This document shows positions 23,162 to 31,760 of a stretch of 64,000 nt of DNA, piece by piece. The DNA is from Sphingosinicella sp942492965 (GTDB lineage: Bacteria; Pseudomonadota; Alphaproteobacteria; Sphingomonadales; Sphingomonadaceae), in NCBI GenBank assembly GCA_942492965.1, contig OW818656.1:3348001-3412000 (forward strand), in the 5' to 3' direction. Below the pieces are notes generated by a model. That model was not told where the DNA came from and searched no databases. It saw only the letters and a list, made by a program, of their open reading frames with translations. The position numbers were made by a program, and so were the translations under genes. The stretch's first letter is position 1, and every line of letters begins with the position of its first letter.

Positions 23162-24796
23162 ATGAGCTTCACATCGTTCGGAACGCGCGCCGCGCTGCTT
23201 GCAGGCGTGATGGTGCTGACTGGCACGGCGTCGGCACAGACGGCGGACTACGATATCGTGATCCGCGGTGGGCGGGTGCTCGACGGTGCGGGCAATCCCT
23301 GGGTGAATGCGGATGTCGGCATCAAGGACGGACGCATTGCCGCCGTCGGTACGATCAAGGCCAAGGGCAAGCGCGAGATCGATGCGCGGGGGCGCTATGT
23401 TTCGCCCGGCTTCATCGACATGATGGACCAGTCGGGCCGGGTGCTGCCGGTGAACGGGGCGGCGGAGAACAAGCTGCGTCAAGGCGTCACCACCGTGCTT
23501 TCCGGTGAGGGCGGCACGCCGGTCGACGCTGCCGAGATTCCGGCCTATTTTTCAAAATTGGAAACACAGGGCATCGGGGTCAACTTCGGCAGCTATTACG
23601 CGACCTCCCAAGCGCGCGTTAAGGTGATGGGCGATGTCGCCGGTGCGCCCACGAAGGCGCAGATGGAGGCGATGAAGGCGGAGGTGGCCGCCGCGATGAA
23701 GGCGGGCGTGTTCGGCATAACGAGCGCGCTCATCTATCCGCCGAGCAGCTTCCAGACCACGGCCGACCTCGTTGAACTCGCCAAGGTCGCGGGCCAGTGC
23801 AACGGCTTTTATGCGACGCACATGCGCGACGAGAGCGCGAAGCTGGTGCCCGCCATCGAGGAAGCCATCGAAATCGGCGAAAAGGGCGGGGTTAAGGTGG
23901 AAATCTACCACCTGAAAAACGCCTTCGCGCCGGCGTGGGGCACGGGCATGGCGAAGGCGGTCGCGACCATCGAGGCGGCGCGCAAGCGCGGCGTGGACGT
24001 GGCGGCGGACATGTATCCCTATCCGGCGGGCGGCACCGGGGTCGAGATCACCGTGCCGAACTGGGTGTGGGCGGACGGCGAGGAAAAGGGCCTCGAACGC
24101 CTGAAAGACCCCGCGATCCGCAAGAAACTCAAAGAGCAGCTCGCGGCGGGCTCGATGGAGGGTTGGTCGAACCTTGTTGAAGCTTCCGGCGGCTGGGAGC
24201 GCGTCGTGCTCGCCAACTCGCACAGCGACAAGTACGCGCAGTTTCACGGCAAGAACTTCGTCGAAATCGGCAAGTCGCTCGGCCTCGATCCCGCCGACGC
24301 GGCGTGGGACATCGTGCTGAACGCCTATCCCAAGCGCTCGATGGCGCTCTATTTCATGATCGATGAGAAAGACATCGAGATGGCGCTTCGCCAGCCGTGG
24401 ACGAGCATCGGCAGCGATGCGGGTGCCGCGCTGAAGCCCGGCGAGATCGACGATCTCGGCCTGCCGCACCCGCGCTCCTACGGCACGTTCCCGCGCGTGA
24501 TCGCCGAATATGTGAAGCGCCGCCCGGTGCTGACGCTGGAAGATGCCGTTCGCAAGATGACCGGCTGGCCGGCGCAGCGCATGGGGCTGAGCGACCGCGG
24601 GCTTGTGCGGCAGGGGATGCGCGCGGACGTCGTCGTGTTCGACTACGAGACGCTCGACGACGTGGCGAGCTGGACCAACCCGGTCGATTATCCGAAGGGC
24701 ATCGACACCGTCATCGTCAACGGCCGTGTCGCGCTCGACAAGGGTAAGCTCGAAGATACGCGTGCGGGCGCCGTGCTGCGGCACAGCTGCAGCTAG
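23162..24796 (+). CDS. Secreted N-acyl-D-amino-acid deacylase-like amidohydrolase without HxH metal motif
   Basis: 544 residues with a clear Sec signal peptide (about residues 1-26, ending TASAQ), so periplasmic. The fold is D-aminoacylase/amidohydrolase: DYDIVIRGGRVLDGAGNPWV, VGIKDGRIAAVG, REIDARGRYVSPGFID, then QGVTTVLSGEGG. Later blocks are VEIYHLKNAF, SHSDKYAQF, SIGSDAGA and MTGWPAQRMGLSDRGLVRQG. Normal family members read FIDxHxH; this protein reads FIDMMDQSG (84-92), losing both histidines of the first metal site. The YHLK and GSDAG sites remain. It could be a mononuclear enzyme or have another activity. It ends 33 bases before the hydrolase gene. Confidence 0.85.
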   Translation: MSFTSFGTRAALLAGVMVLTGTASAQTADYDIVIRGGRVLDGAGNPWVNADVGIKDGRIAAVGTIKAKGKREIDARGRYVSPGFIDMMDQSGRVLPVNGAAENKLRQGVTTVLSGEGGTPVDAAEIPAYFSKLETQGIGVNFGSYYATSQARVKVMGDVAGAPTKAQMEAMKAEVAAAMKAGVFGITSALIYPPSSFQTTADLVELAKVAGQCNGFYATHMRDESAKLVPAIEEAIEIGEKGGVKVEIYHLKNAFAPAWGTGMAKAVATIEAARKRGVDVAADMYPYPAGGTGVEITVPNWVWADGEEKGLERLKDPAIRKKLKEQLAAGSMEGWSNLVEASGGWERVVLANSHSDKYAQFHGKNFVEIGKSLGLDPADAAWDIVLNAYPKRSMALYFMIDEKDIEMALRQPWTSIGSDAGAALKPGEIDDLGLPHPRSYGTFPRVIAEYVKRRPVLTLEDAVRKMTGWPAQRMGLSDRGLVRQGMRADVVVFDYETLDDVASWTNPVDYPKGIDTVIVNGRVALDKGKLEDTRAGAVLRHSCS

Positions 24797-24829
24797 TTTC
24801 ACCTTGCAACGGGGGCCTACGTCGACGCC

Positions 24830-25900
24830 ATGAGGTATTTGGGGATATCCGCCTTTCTCAGATCGAGGCTTTGGATTTGGGTCAAACGGACCAGTGTCGG
24901 CTTGCTCCTGCTTTTCGGTGTGGTCCTGATCGTAGCAGCTTTATATGAAGCCTCACTACGCCGCCGCTCTGTCAGCAAATATCCGCCCCCGGGTGAACGG
25001 GTGGATATTGGAGGCAGGAAGATACACATCGATTGCCGAGGAGCCGGCACGCCAACTGTCGTATTCGAGGCAGGTTCTGATGTTCTCGGTTCTCTTAGCT
25101 GGTCTGCAGTACATAATGATATTGCCCGTGTGACGCGAGCCTGTGCCTATGATCGGGCGGGGATCATGTGGAGCGATCCGAAATCTGGGCTTCAAGATGG
25201 AAGAACTATAGCATCCGATCTTCATGCGGCTCTTAAAGCCGCAGGCGAAAGAGCGCCGCTGGTGCTTGTAGGGCACTCGCTCGGTGCTCCACTTGCTATG
25301 GTTTACACGGCGAGCTACCCGAACGATGTCGTCGGCCTCGTGCTGGTCGATCCTGGTCATCCCGATCAAATGAGGCAAATACGCAGTTATCCGCCGATGG
25401 ACGCGTTCATGAATTCAAGTCAGAAAAGCCTCTGGTTTGCATCTGCATTGTCCTGGACTGGTCTTCCTCGAATCCTGTTGGGCGACGAAGGGAATAAACA
25501 CCAGCCGACGTCGGTTGCGAAGGCGGCCGGTGCTTACGTAAGTACGTCGCTTCCGGCTATGCTCTCCGTTATCGAAACGGTCGATCGAACGCTGGCAGAG
25601 TCTGCCACAGCATCTCCGTTTGGAGATCGTCCCCTTATCGTCGTCAGCTCAGGGCATGTCTTTGACACGAACCTCCTCGCGCAGATTGGCCTTTCAAAAT
25701 CGGATATTCAAAACTTCACCGAAGATTGGCGAAAATTCCATCGTGAAGAGGCTTCGTGGTCCAGGCAGGGAGAATTGCGTATCATTCCCAATACGGGGCA
25801 CTACATCCAGTTCGATCAGCCACAAGTTGTCGTCTCTGCCGTTCGTGACGTCGTGGCCAAAGTACGTGCCACTAAGTCGCATTTAGAGCCCGCCAACTAG
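24830..25900 (+). CDS. Membrane-anchored alpha/beta hydrolase
   Basis: 356 residues. A single N-terminal membrane helix (SVGLLLLFGVVLIVAALYEA) precedes an alpha/beta hydrolase domain. The catalytic serine is in VGHSLGAPLAMVYTA, an acid is in LVLVDPGHP or near the C terminus, and the histidine is in NTGHYIQFDQP. The fold blocks CRGAGTPTVVFEAGSD and ACAYDRAGIMWSDP also fit. It is probably an esterase, amidase-like enzyme or lipase exposed to the periplasm. It closely follows the amidohydrolase gene and likely belongs to the same TetR-controlled unit. Codon and base use is slightly more AT-rich than the gene before it. Confidence 0.88.
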   Translation: MRYLGISAFLRSRLWIWVKRTSVGLLLLFGVVLIVAALYEASLRRRSVSKYPPPGERVDIGGRKIHIDCRGAGTPTVVFEAGSDVLGSLSWSAVHNDIARVTRACAYDRAGIMWSDPKSGLQDGRTIASDLHAALKAAGERAPLVLVGHSLGAPLAMVYTASYPNDVVGLVLVDPGHPDQMRQIRSYPPMDAFMNSSQKSLWFASALSWTGLPRILLGDEGNKHQPTSVAKAAGAYVSTSLPAMLSVIETVDRTLAESATASPFGDRPLIVVSSGHVFDTNLLAQIGLSKSDIQNFTEDWRKFHREEASWSRQGELRIIPNTGHYIQFDQPQVVVSAVRDVVAKVRATKSHLEPAN

Positions 25901-26215
25901 ATTTCGTTGACAAAGCTTGACTGAGTAGGTTCGGATTGATTCAAGGCTGCTTTTGGGGAGGCAGCACGGGTCGTGATGTATTTCCGGGGGGTGGTTTGAG
26001 CACAGGCTCAGAGCTTCGCCGTTTCAATTCTCCTTGGTTGCTGACGTCAACGTGACGCTCGGTCGTCGGCGCATGAATGGATGACTGTTTTCAGGAAAGC
26101 CGACTGCCGGTGCAAACGGCAGCTAAGTCGGCGAGTCGCGCCGTCGCACGCACTTCTGAACGTTGCTCGTGCGATACTTCACGCTTGTTCCAATCGTTAT
26201 TTCTCCTTGGTGCGA
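25901..26215. other. Intergenic region with an insertion-sequence terminal remnant
   Basis: No gene is seen in these 315 bases between two convergent genes. The left part holds the IS5-type terminal fragment described separately (25933-25954 plus neighbours). The remainder (26020-26215) shows no hairpin-plus-T terminator that I can support. The fragment marks a past insertion and deletion at this spot. Confidence 0.4.
25933..26003. repeat. IS5-family terminal remnant sharing 22 bases with the IS at 40332
   Basis: The 22 bases 25933-25954 are identical to 40332-40353, the left end of the IS5-type element. A near-identical GAGGCAG and then GTTTGAGCA recur in both places. In this copy 29 extra bases lie between GAGGCAG and GTTTGAGCA, and the transposase body is absent. 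This is best read as the scar of a related element, not an intact copy. Confidence 0.6.
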
Positions 26216-27622
26216 TCACGTGAAAACATACGGTATGGGTCCGCTTCTATTCAGATCGGAGGCGAGCGCGCGTCCGATTGGTGGGAAGGCGCGCTGTGGG
26301 CAGGACGGGCGGTCGCAGACCTTGCATCCGGCGCCGATCGGCGTCGCCGAGCTTGAATCTTTCAAGTCCAGGCCTTTGGAATAGATCAGCCGTTCCGCGT
26401 GGCGGATGTCGCAGCCGAGGCCGATGGCGAAGGTCTGGCCGGGCGCGCCGTAGCCGGTGCCGCCGCGACCCACGGTGCGGGCGATCCAGAGGTAGGTGCG
26501 GCCGTCGGGCATTTGCGCGATCTGGGTGAGGATTCGGCCTGGCTGGGCGAAGGCTTCGTATACGTTCCACAAGGGACAGGTGCCGCCGACGCGGGAGAAG
26601 TGGAAGTCTGTGGCGGACTGGCGCTTGGAGATGTTGCCGGCGCGGTCGACGCGGATGAGGAAGAAGGGGACGCCGCGCGCTTCGGGGCGCTGGAGCGTGG
26701 AGAGGCGGTGGCAGATGGTTTCGAAGCCGACGCCGAAGTGCCGGCTCAGCCGCTCGATGTCGTAGCGGCTCTCCTCGGCGGCGCGGAGGAAGGGGGCGTA
26801 GGGGAGGAGGAGGGCGCCGGCGAAATAATTGGCGAGACCGATACGACACAGACCCTGCGTCTCTTCTGTGCCGAGGGCGGGGTCGGACGCAAGCGTATGG
26901 ATTACCTCGCCGAGGTCGAGGAAGGCGAGCTGTGTCGCCATCTGGAACGCCTGCTGGCCTTGCCGCAGGTGCGCGGCGAGATGGAGCGTGCGCGCTTCGG
27001 GATCGAAGCGGCGCTGCATCGTGTCGGTGTCGTCCTGAACGACGCGGACGCCATGCCGCCGTTCAAGCCAGCGGACCAGCCCGGCATGGACCGAATGCGG
27101 ACCAAGCCCGGCCTCGGCGTAGAGCCGCTCCGCCGCCGCATCCAGTTCGGGGATGTGATTGCGGCGGGCGTAAAAGAAATCGCGGACCTGCTCGAAGGGC
27201 GCGCGCGCGGGGGCGTCCCCCGTCCAGTCATCCCCGAGCTGCGCCGCCATCGCTTCCGCCCGCTCCACGACTTCGCGGTAGCGATGATGCAGCGACACGA
27301 ACGCGCGCGCCATCGCGGGCATGGCGGAGGCAAGCTCGCGCACTTCGGCAAGAGCGACATGCTCGGTCTGCGCCTCGTCGGACAGCGCCTCGCGGATTTC
27401 GCCGATCAGCCTCGCCTCATCGGCTTCCGAAAACAGCTGCACATCGACACCGAACGCGGCGTTGATGCGAAGCAGCACCGGCACCGTCAGCGGCCGCTGG
27501 TTCTGCTCGATCTGGTTCAGATAGCTCGTGGAGATGCCGAGCGCCGAGGCCAGCTCGACCTGCTTGAGGTTCCGCTCCTCCCGAAGCCGCCGCAGCCGCA
27601 CGCCCATGAACACCTTGCGCAT
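26216..27622 (-). CDS. ScfR/RamB-type short-chain fatty acid regulator (XRE HTH plus IrrE-like domain)
   Basis: 468 residues from the ATG at 27622 (MRKVFMGVRLRRLREERNLK). The N-terminal XRE helix-turn-helix continues KQVELASALGISTSYLNQIE. A long middle region follows, with an IrrE-like helical part (the HExxH is not retained, GEVIHTLASD at that position). The C-terminal DUF2083-type domain ends with GAGCKVCDRPSCPQRAFP, a cysteine cluster typical of this family. Members such as RamB, PrpR-like and ScfR proteins control acetate, propionate or glyoxylate genes. The gene diverges from the thioesterase-prpDCB operon, so it almost certainly controls it. Several TTCGCAA/TTTGCAAA motifs lie between them. 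Confidence 0.87.
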   Translation of the reverse strand: MRKVFMGVRLRRLREERNLKQVELASALGISTSYLNQIEQNQRPLTVPVLLRINAAFGVDVQLFSEADEARLIGEIREALSDEAQTEHVALAEVRELASAMPAMARAFVSLHHRYREVVERAEAMAAQLGDDWTGDAPARAPFEQVRDFFYARRNHIPELDAAAERLYAEAGLGPHSVHAGLVRWLERRHGVRVVQDDTDTMQRRFDPEARTLHLAAHLRQGQQAFQMATQLAFLDLGEVIHTLASDPALGTEETQGLCRIGLANYFAGALLLPYAPFLRAAEESRYDIERLSRHFGVGFETICHRLSTLQRPEARGVPFFLIRVDRAGNISKRQSATDFHFSRVGGTCPLWNVYEAFAQPGRILTQIAQMPDGRTYLWIARTVGRGGTGYGAPGQTFAIGLGCDIRHAERLIYSKGLDLKDSSSATPIGAGCKVCDRPSCPQRAFPPIGRALASDLNRSGPIPYVFT

Positions 27623-27632
27623 ATGAAGCCTA

Positions 27633-27721
27633 TTCGCAATCTTCGCAATTCCATCGAAATCATCCACAAATCTTTGCAAATTCAGGACTTATCGACTCGC
27701 ATTGTAAGTGGATATTGCGAA
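27633..27721. promoter_or_regulatory. Cluster of TTCGCAA/TTTGCAAA motifs, probable regulator sites
   Basis: In the 142-base divergent gap there are TTCGCAA at 27633-27639 and 27642-27648 (nine bases apart), TTTGCAAA at 27673-27680 and TTGCGAA at 27715-27721. RamB/ScfR-type regulators bind TTTGCAAA-like half-site pairs, so these may be the sites that control both the regulator gene and the methylcitrate operon. Confidence 0.5.
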
Positions 27722-27764
27722 TTTGCCGCGACGACAAGCGTCCGGCAAAGGAGCGGCGACGCGG

Positions 27765-28166
27765 ATGCTATCCAATGACCGGCCGGAGACCCGCTTCGTG
27801 GAGATGGTCTTTCCCGAACAGGCGAACCACTACGGCACATTGTTCGGCGGCACCGCGCTCAGCCTGATGGGCAAGGCGGCGTTCGTCGCCGCCAGCCGCC
27901 GCGCGCGGCGAACCGTGGTGATGGCGACCTCCGACAAGATCGAATTCCACATGCCCGTCGCGGTCGGTCAGCTTGTCGAGCTGGCGGCGCACGTCACCCG
28001 TGTCGGCCGCACATCGATGACCGTCGAGGTCGCCGTGATCGCCGAAACCCTGACGACCGGCGAACGCCGCCCGGCGATGCGCGGCCAGTTCGAGATGGTC
28101 GCTGTCGACGAGGACGGCAGGCCGGTGCCGGTCGATTCCGAACCTCCCGCAACGAAGGAAACCTGA
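27765..28166 (+). CDS. Acyl-CoA thioesterase (hotdog fold), first gene of the methylcitrate operon
   Basis: This 133-residue protein starts at the ATG at 27765 (MLSNDRPETRFVEMVFPEQA) and shows the 4-hydroxybenzoyl-CoA/acyl-CoA thioesterase hotdog pattern: NHYGTLFGGTALSLMGKAAF, then VVMATSDKIEFHMPVAVGQL and TRVGRTSMTVEVAVIAE. An upstream GTG at 27708 would add 19 residues, but the family start favours 27765. It ends four bases before prpD. In this operon it may release CoA from propionyl-CoA or methylcitrate-cycle intermediates when they build up. That role is inferred from context only. Confidence 0.9.
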   Translation: MLSNDRPETRFVEMVFPEQANHYGTLFGGTALSLMGKAAFVAASRRARRTVVMATSDKIEFHMPVAVGQLVELAAHVTRVGRTSMTVEVAVIAETLTTGERRPAMRGQFEMVAVDEDGRPVPVDSEPPATKET

Positions 28167-28170
28167 ATTC

Positions 28171-29670
28171 ATGAAGCTGCACGACGTCCGCACCTATAAA
28201 TCCGCAGAGCCTCTTGCGCGCGAGGATCAGCTCGCATGGAAACTGGCGTCGGTCGCCACCGATCCGGTAACTGTCGAAGCCGACGTAACCCTGATGATCG
28301 GCAACCGCATCATCGACAACGCCGCCGTCGCCGCCGCGTCCGTGGCGCGCGGGCCGATCCGCTCTGCGCGGGCGCAGGCGCTGGGGCATCTGTCCGACCG
28401 GGGGGCGCCGGTGTTCGGGCTTCCGGCGGACGTGAAGGTCAGCCCGGAATGGGCGGCATGGGCGAACGGCGTCGCGGTGCGCGAGCTGGATTTCCACGAC
28501 ACATTCCTCGCCGCCGATTACAGCCATCCGGGCGACAACATCCCGCCGATCCTTGCCGTCGCGCAGGCGAAGGGGCTGGACGGCGCGGCGCTCGTGCGCG
28601 GCCTTGCAGCGGGCTATGAAATCCAGGTCGATCTGGTGAAGGGCATCTGCCTGCACGAACACAAGATCGATCATATCGCGCATCTGGGACCGAGCGCGGC
28701 GGGCGGCATCGGCGCGCTGCTCGGGCTTTCGACCGACGTGACGTATCAGGCGATCCAGCAGGCGCTGCACGTCACCACAACCACACGCCAGTCGCGCAAG
28801 GGCGAAATCTCGTCGTGGAAAGCCTATGCCCCGGCGTTCGCGGGCAAGATGGCGATCGAAGCGGTGGACCGGGCGATGCGCGGAGAAGGGGCGCCCTCCC
28901 CCGCCTATGAAGGCGAGGACGGCTTTATCGCGTGGCTGCTTTCCGGCCCGGCGCACGTCTATCAGGTGCCGCTGCCCGAGGCGGGCGAGCCGAAGCGCGC
29001 GATCCTCGACACCTACACCAAGGAATATTCGGCCGAATACCAGAGCCAGGCGCTGATCGATCTTGCGAAGCGCATGGGGCCGAAGGTCGGCGATTTCGGC
29101 GCGGTCGAGAGCATTCTCATCAAGACCAGCCACCATACGCATTACGTGATCGGCACCGGCGCGGGCGACCCGCAGAAAATGGACCCGAAGGCGAGCCGCG
29201 AAACGCTCGACCATTCGATCATGTACATCTTCGCGGTCGCGCTTCAGGACGGCGGCTGGCACCACGCGAAGAGCTATGCGCCCGAACGCGCGCAGCGGCC
29301 CGACACCGTCGAACTCTGGCACAAGATTTCCACCCAGGAGGACCCGGCCTGGACCGCGCGCTATCACGCGAAAGGTTCGGACAAGGCCTTCGGCGGCAAG
29401 GTTATCATCACGCTGAAGGACGGCCGCTCGATCGTCGACGAGCTTGGTGTCGCCGCCGCGCACCCGGCAGGCGCGCGGCCGTTTGCACGCCCGAACTATA
29501 TCGAGAAGTTCCGCACGCTGGCCGAGGGCGTGATCGAAACGGGCGAGCAGGACCGCTTTCTCGAGCTGGTGGAGAGGCTGCCGGCGCTGACCGGCGCCGA
29601 GGTGCGCGGGCTCAATTTCCGCGTTTCGTCCGACAGACTGGGGCCGGACGCCCCGGCCGGACTCTTCTGA
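28171..29670 (+). CDS. prpD: 2-methylcitrate dehydratase PrpD
   Basis: 499 residues of the MmgE/PrpD family. It dehydrates 2-methylcitrate to 2-methyl-cis-aconitate in propionate breakdown. Family blocks include LARGPIRSARAQALGHLSDR-like sequence after VAAAS, DTFLAADYSHPGDNIPPILA, EIQVDLVKGICLHEHKIDHI, TTTTRQSRKGEISSWKAYAP and YAPERAQRPDTVELWHKIS. The length fits PrpD. The stop overlaps the upstream edge of the prpC leader, with prpC starting 15 bases later. Together with prpC and prpB it forms a complete methylcitrate core. Confidence 0.95.
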   Translation: MKLHDVRTYKSAEPLAREDQLAWKLASVATDPVTVEADVTLMIGNRIIDNAAVAAASVARGPIRSARAQALGHLSDRGAPVFGLPADVKVSPEWAAWANGVAVRELDFHDTFLAADYSHPGDNIPPILAVAQAKGLDGAALVRGLAAGYEIQVDLVKGICLHEHKIDHIAHLGPSAAGGIGALLGLSTDVTYQAIQQALHVTTTTRQSRKGEISSWKAYAPAFAGKMAIEAVDRAMRGEGAPSPAYEGEDGFIAWLLSGPAHVYQVPLPEAGEPKRAILDTYTKEYSAEYQSQALIDLAKRMGPKVGDFGAVESILIKTSHHTHYVIGTGAGDPQKMDPKASRETLDHSIMYIFAVALQDGGWHHAKSYAPERAQRPDTVELWHKISTQEDPAWTARYHAKGSDKAFGGKVIITLKDGRSIVDELGVAAAHPAGARPFARPNYIEKFRTLAEGVIETGEQDRFLELVERLPALTGAEVRGLNFRVSSDRLGPDAPAGLF

Positions 29671-29684
29671 TGGAGGGGAAGACC

Positions 29685-30839
29685 ATGGGCGCTTTCAAGT
29701 CGAAGAAGTCCGTGGCGCTGTCGGGCGTCACGGCAGGCAACACCGCGCTTTGCACGGTGGGCAAAACCGGAAACGACCTGCACTACCGGGGCTATGATAT
29801 TCTGGACTTCGCCGAGAGCAGCGACTTCGAGGAGATCGCGCACCTGCTCGTCCACGGCGAATTGCCGACGCCTGCGCAGCTTGCCGCCTACAAGGCGAAG
29901 CTGAAGGGGCTTCGGGGTCTGCCGCAATCCGTCAAGGAGGCGCTGGAAGCGATCCCCGCCGCCGCGCACCCGATGGACGTGATGCGCTCCGGCGTTTCGG
30001 CGCTCGGCTGCGTGCTGCCCGAAACGCACGACCACAACCTGCCCGACGCGCGTGACATTGCCGACCGGCTGATGGCCTCGCTCGGGTCGATCCTGCTCTA
30101 TTGGTATCACTTCGCGCATCACGGACGGCGGATCGAGGTGGAGACCGACGACGACAGCATCGGCGGGCATTTCCTGCACCTGCTGCATGGAAAGGCGCCG
30201 CCCACCAGTTTCGTGCGCGCGATGCACACGTCGCTGATCCTCTATGCCGAGCACGAGTTCAACGCATCCACCTTCACCGCGCGCGTGATCGCGGGCACGG
30301 GATCGGACATGTATTCGTCCATCGCGGGCGCCATCGGCGCGCTGAGGGGCCCGAAGCACGGCGGCGCCAACGAGGTCGCCTTCGAAATCCAGAAACGCTA
30401 CGCGAACGCCGACGCGGCGGAGGCCGATATCCGCCGCCGGGTGGACGCGAAAGAGGTCATCATCGGCTTCGGACATCCGGTCTACACCGTGTCCGACCCG
30501 CGCAACGTCGTCATCAAGCGCGTTGCGAAGGCGCTTGCCGACGAACAGGGCGCGCACCGGCAATTCACGGTCGCCGAACGCATCGAACAGGTGATGTGGG
30601 ATGCAAAGCGCATGTTCCCCAATCTCGATTGGTTCAGCGCCGTTTCCTACAATCTGATGGGCGTGCCGACGGCGATGTTCACGCCGCTGTTCGTGATCGC
30701 GCGCACCTCCGGCTGGGCGGCGCATGTGATCGAGCAGCGGCAGGACAACAAGATCATCCGCCCGTCCGCCAATTATACCGGCCCCGAAAACCTGACCTTC
30801 GTGCCGCTCGCCGAGCGGCGCGAAGGCGCCGCCGCCTGA
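29685..30839 (+). CDS. prpC: 2-methylcitrate synthase PrpC
   Basis: 384 residues. The ATG at 29685 is chosen because GGAGGGG lies six bases upstream; the ATG at 29670 would place that site inside the gene. It condenses propionyl-CoA with oxaloacetate. Citrate-synthase blocks seen are GNTALCTVGKTGNDLHYRGY, FEEIAHLLVHGELPT, HTSLILYAEHEFNASTFTAR with the catalytic His, GALRGPKHGGANE, GFGHPVYTVSDPR and FPNLDWFSAVSYNLMGVPT with the catalytic Asp. The HRGYDI-like start and short length mark the methylcitrate subgroup. It lies 12 bases before prpB. Confidence 0.95.
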   Translation: MGAFKSKKSVALSGVTAGNTALCTVGKTGNDLHYRGYDILDFAESSDFEEIAHLLVHGELPTPAQLAAYKAKLKGLRGLPQSVKEALEAIPAAAHPMDVMRSGVSALGCVLPETHDHNLPDARDIADRLMASLGSILLYWYHFAHHGRRIEVETDDDSIGGHFLHLLHGKAPPTSFVRAMHTSLILYAEHEFNASTFTARVIAGTGSDMYSSIAGAIGALRGPKHGGANEVAFEIQKRYANADAAEADIRRRVDAKEVIIGFGHPVYTVSDPRNVVIKRVAKALADEQGAHRQFTVAERIEQVMWDAKRMFPNLDWFSAVSYNLMGVPTAMFTPLFVIARTSGWAAHVIEQRQDNKIIRPSANYTGPENLTFVPLAERREGAAA

Positions 30840-30850
30840 GGAGAAGACGA

Positions 30851-31756
30851 TTGCCCTATCTCGTTGCAGACGAATTGCCGAAAGAGAGCGCAGGCAGGCG
30901 TTTTCGCGCGCAGCTTGAACGTCCGCAGATCTTCCAGCTTCCCGGCGCGCACAACGGTCTGGCGGCCTTGCAGGCGAAGGCGGCGGGGTTCGATGGCCTG
31001 TATCTTTCCGGCGCGGCGATGACGGCGAGCATGGGGCTTCCCGATCTCGGCATCATCACGGTGGACGACGTCGCCTTCTTCATCCGGCAGATCACGCGCG
31101 CGTCCCACCTGCCGCTGCTCGTCGACGGCGATACCGGTTACGGCGAAGCACTGAACGTGATGCACATGGTGCGCACGTTCGAGGAGGCTGGCGCGGGCGC
31201 GGTGCATCTGGAGGACCAGATCCTGCCCAAGAAATGCGGGCATCTGAACGGCAAGAAACTCGCCGATCCGATCGACATGGCAACGAAGGTGGCGGCGGCG
31301 AAAAAGGCGGCGCGCGATATCGTGATCGTCGCGCGCACCGACGCGGCCGCCGTGGAGGGTTTCGACGCTGCGGTTGCGCGCGCGAAGCTGTATGTCGAGG
31401 CGGGGGCAGACGCGATCTTCCCCGAGGCGCTGGTGACGCGCGAGATGTTCGAGGCCTTCGCGAAGGCGATGCCGGGCGTGAAGCTGCTCGCCAACATGAC
31501 AGAGTTCGGCAAGACGCCGTTCTTCACCGCGTCTGAATTCGAAGCGATGGGCTATCGCATGGTGATCTGGCCGGTTTCCAGCCTGCGCGTCGCCAACAAG
31601 GCGCAGGCGATGCTCTACGCCGCGATCCGGCGCGATGGCGGCGCGCACAACATGGTGGAGGTGATGCAGACCCGCGCCGAGCTCTACGACACCATCGGTC
31701 TGCACGATTACGAAGCGCTCGATGCGTCCATCGTGAAGACCGTCGTGCCGGCCTAG
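30851..31756 (+). CDS. prpB: 2-methylisocitrate lyase PrpB (TTG start)
   Basis: 301 residues. The start is TTG at 30851, with GAGGAGAAG just upstream overlapping the prpC stop; no ATG fits. It splits 2-methylisocitrate into pyruvate and succinate. Characteristic blocks are FQLPGAHNGLAALQAKAAGF, LYLSGAAMTASMGLPDLGII, LLVDGDTGYGEALNVMHMVR, HLEDQILPKKCGHLNGK with the active-site KKCGH, and VARTDAAAVEGFDAAVARAK. It is the last gene of thioesterase-prpD-prpC-prpB. The metE regulatory region begins within ten bases of its stop. Confidence 0.95.
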   Translation: MPYLVADELPKESAGRRFRAQLERPQIFQLPGAHNGLAALQAKAAGFDGLYLSGAAMTASMGLPDLGIITVDDVAFFIRQITRASHLPLLVDGDTGYGEALNVMHMVRTFEEAGAGAVHLEDQILPKKCGHLNGKKLADPIDMATKVAAAKKAARDIVIVARTDAAAVEGFDAAVARAKLYVEAGADAIFPEALVTREMFEAFAKAMPGVKLLANMTEFGKTPFFTASEFEAMGYRMVIWPVSSLRVANKAQAMLYAAIRRDGGAHNMVEVMQTRAELYDTIGLHDYEALDASIVKTVVPA

Positions 31757-31760
31757 ACAC

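Noticed and set aside
25925..25945. tRNA T-arm-like GGTTCGGATTGATTC as a possible attachment site
   Set aside because: No tRNA cloverleaf around it; the sequence is the IS terminal remnant shared with 40332.
26399..27778. 459-codon plus-strand reading opposite the ScfR-type regulator
   Set aside because: Shadow of the regulator; Gly/Ala/Glu-rich and without domains.
27994..30725. Long minus-strand readings opposite prpD and prpC
   Set aside because: GC-rich antisense frames of certain enzymes, rich in Arg and His, with no family pattern.
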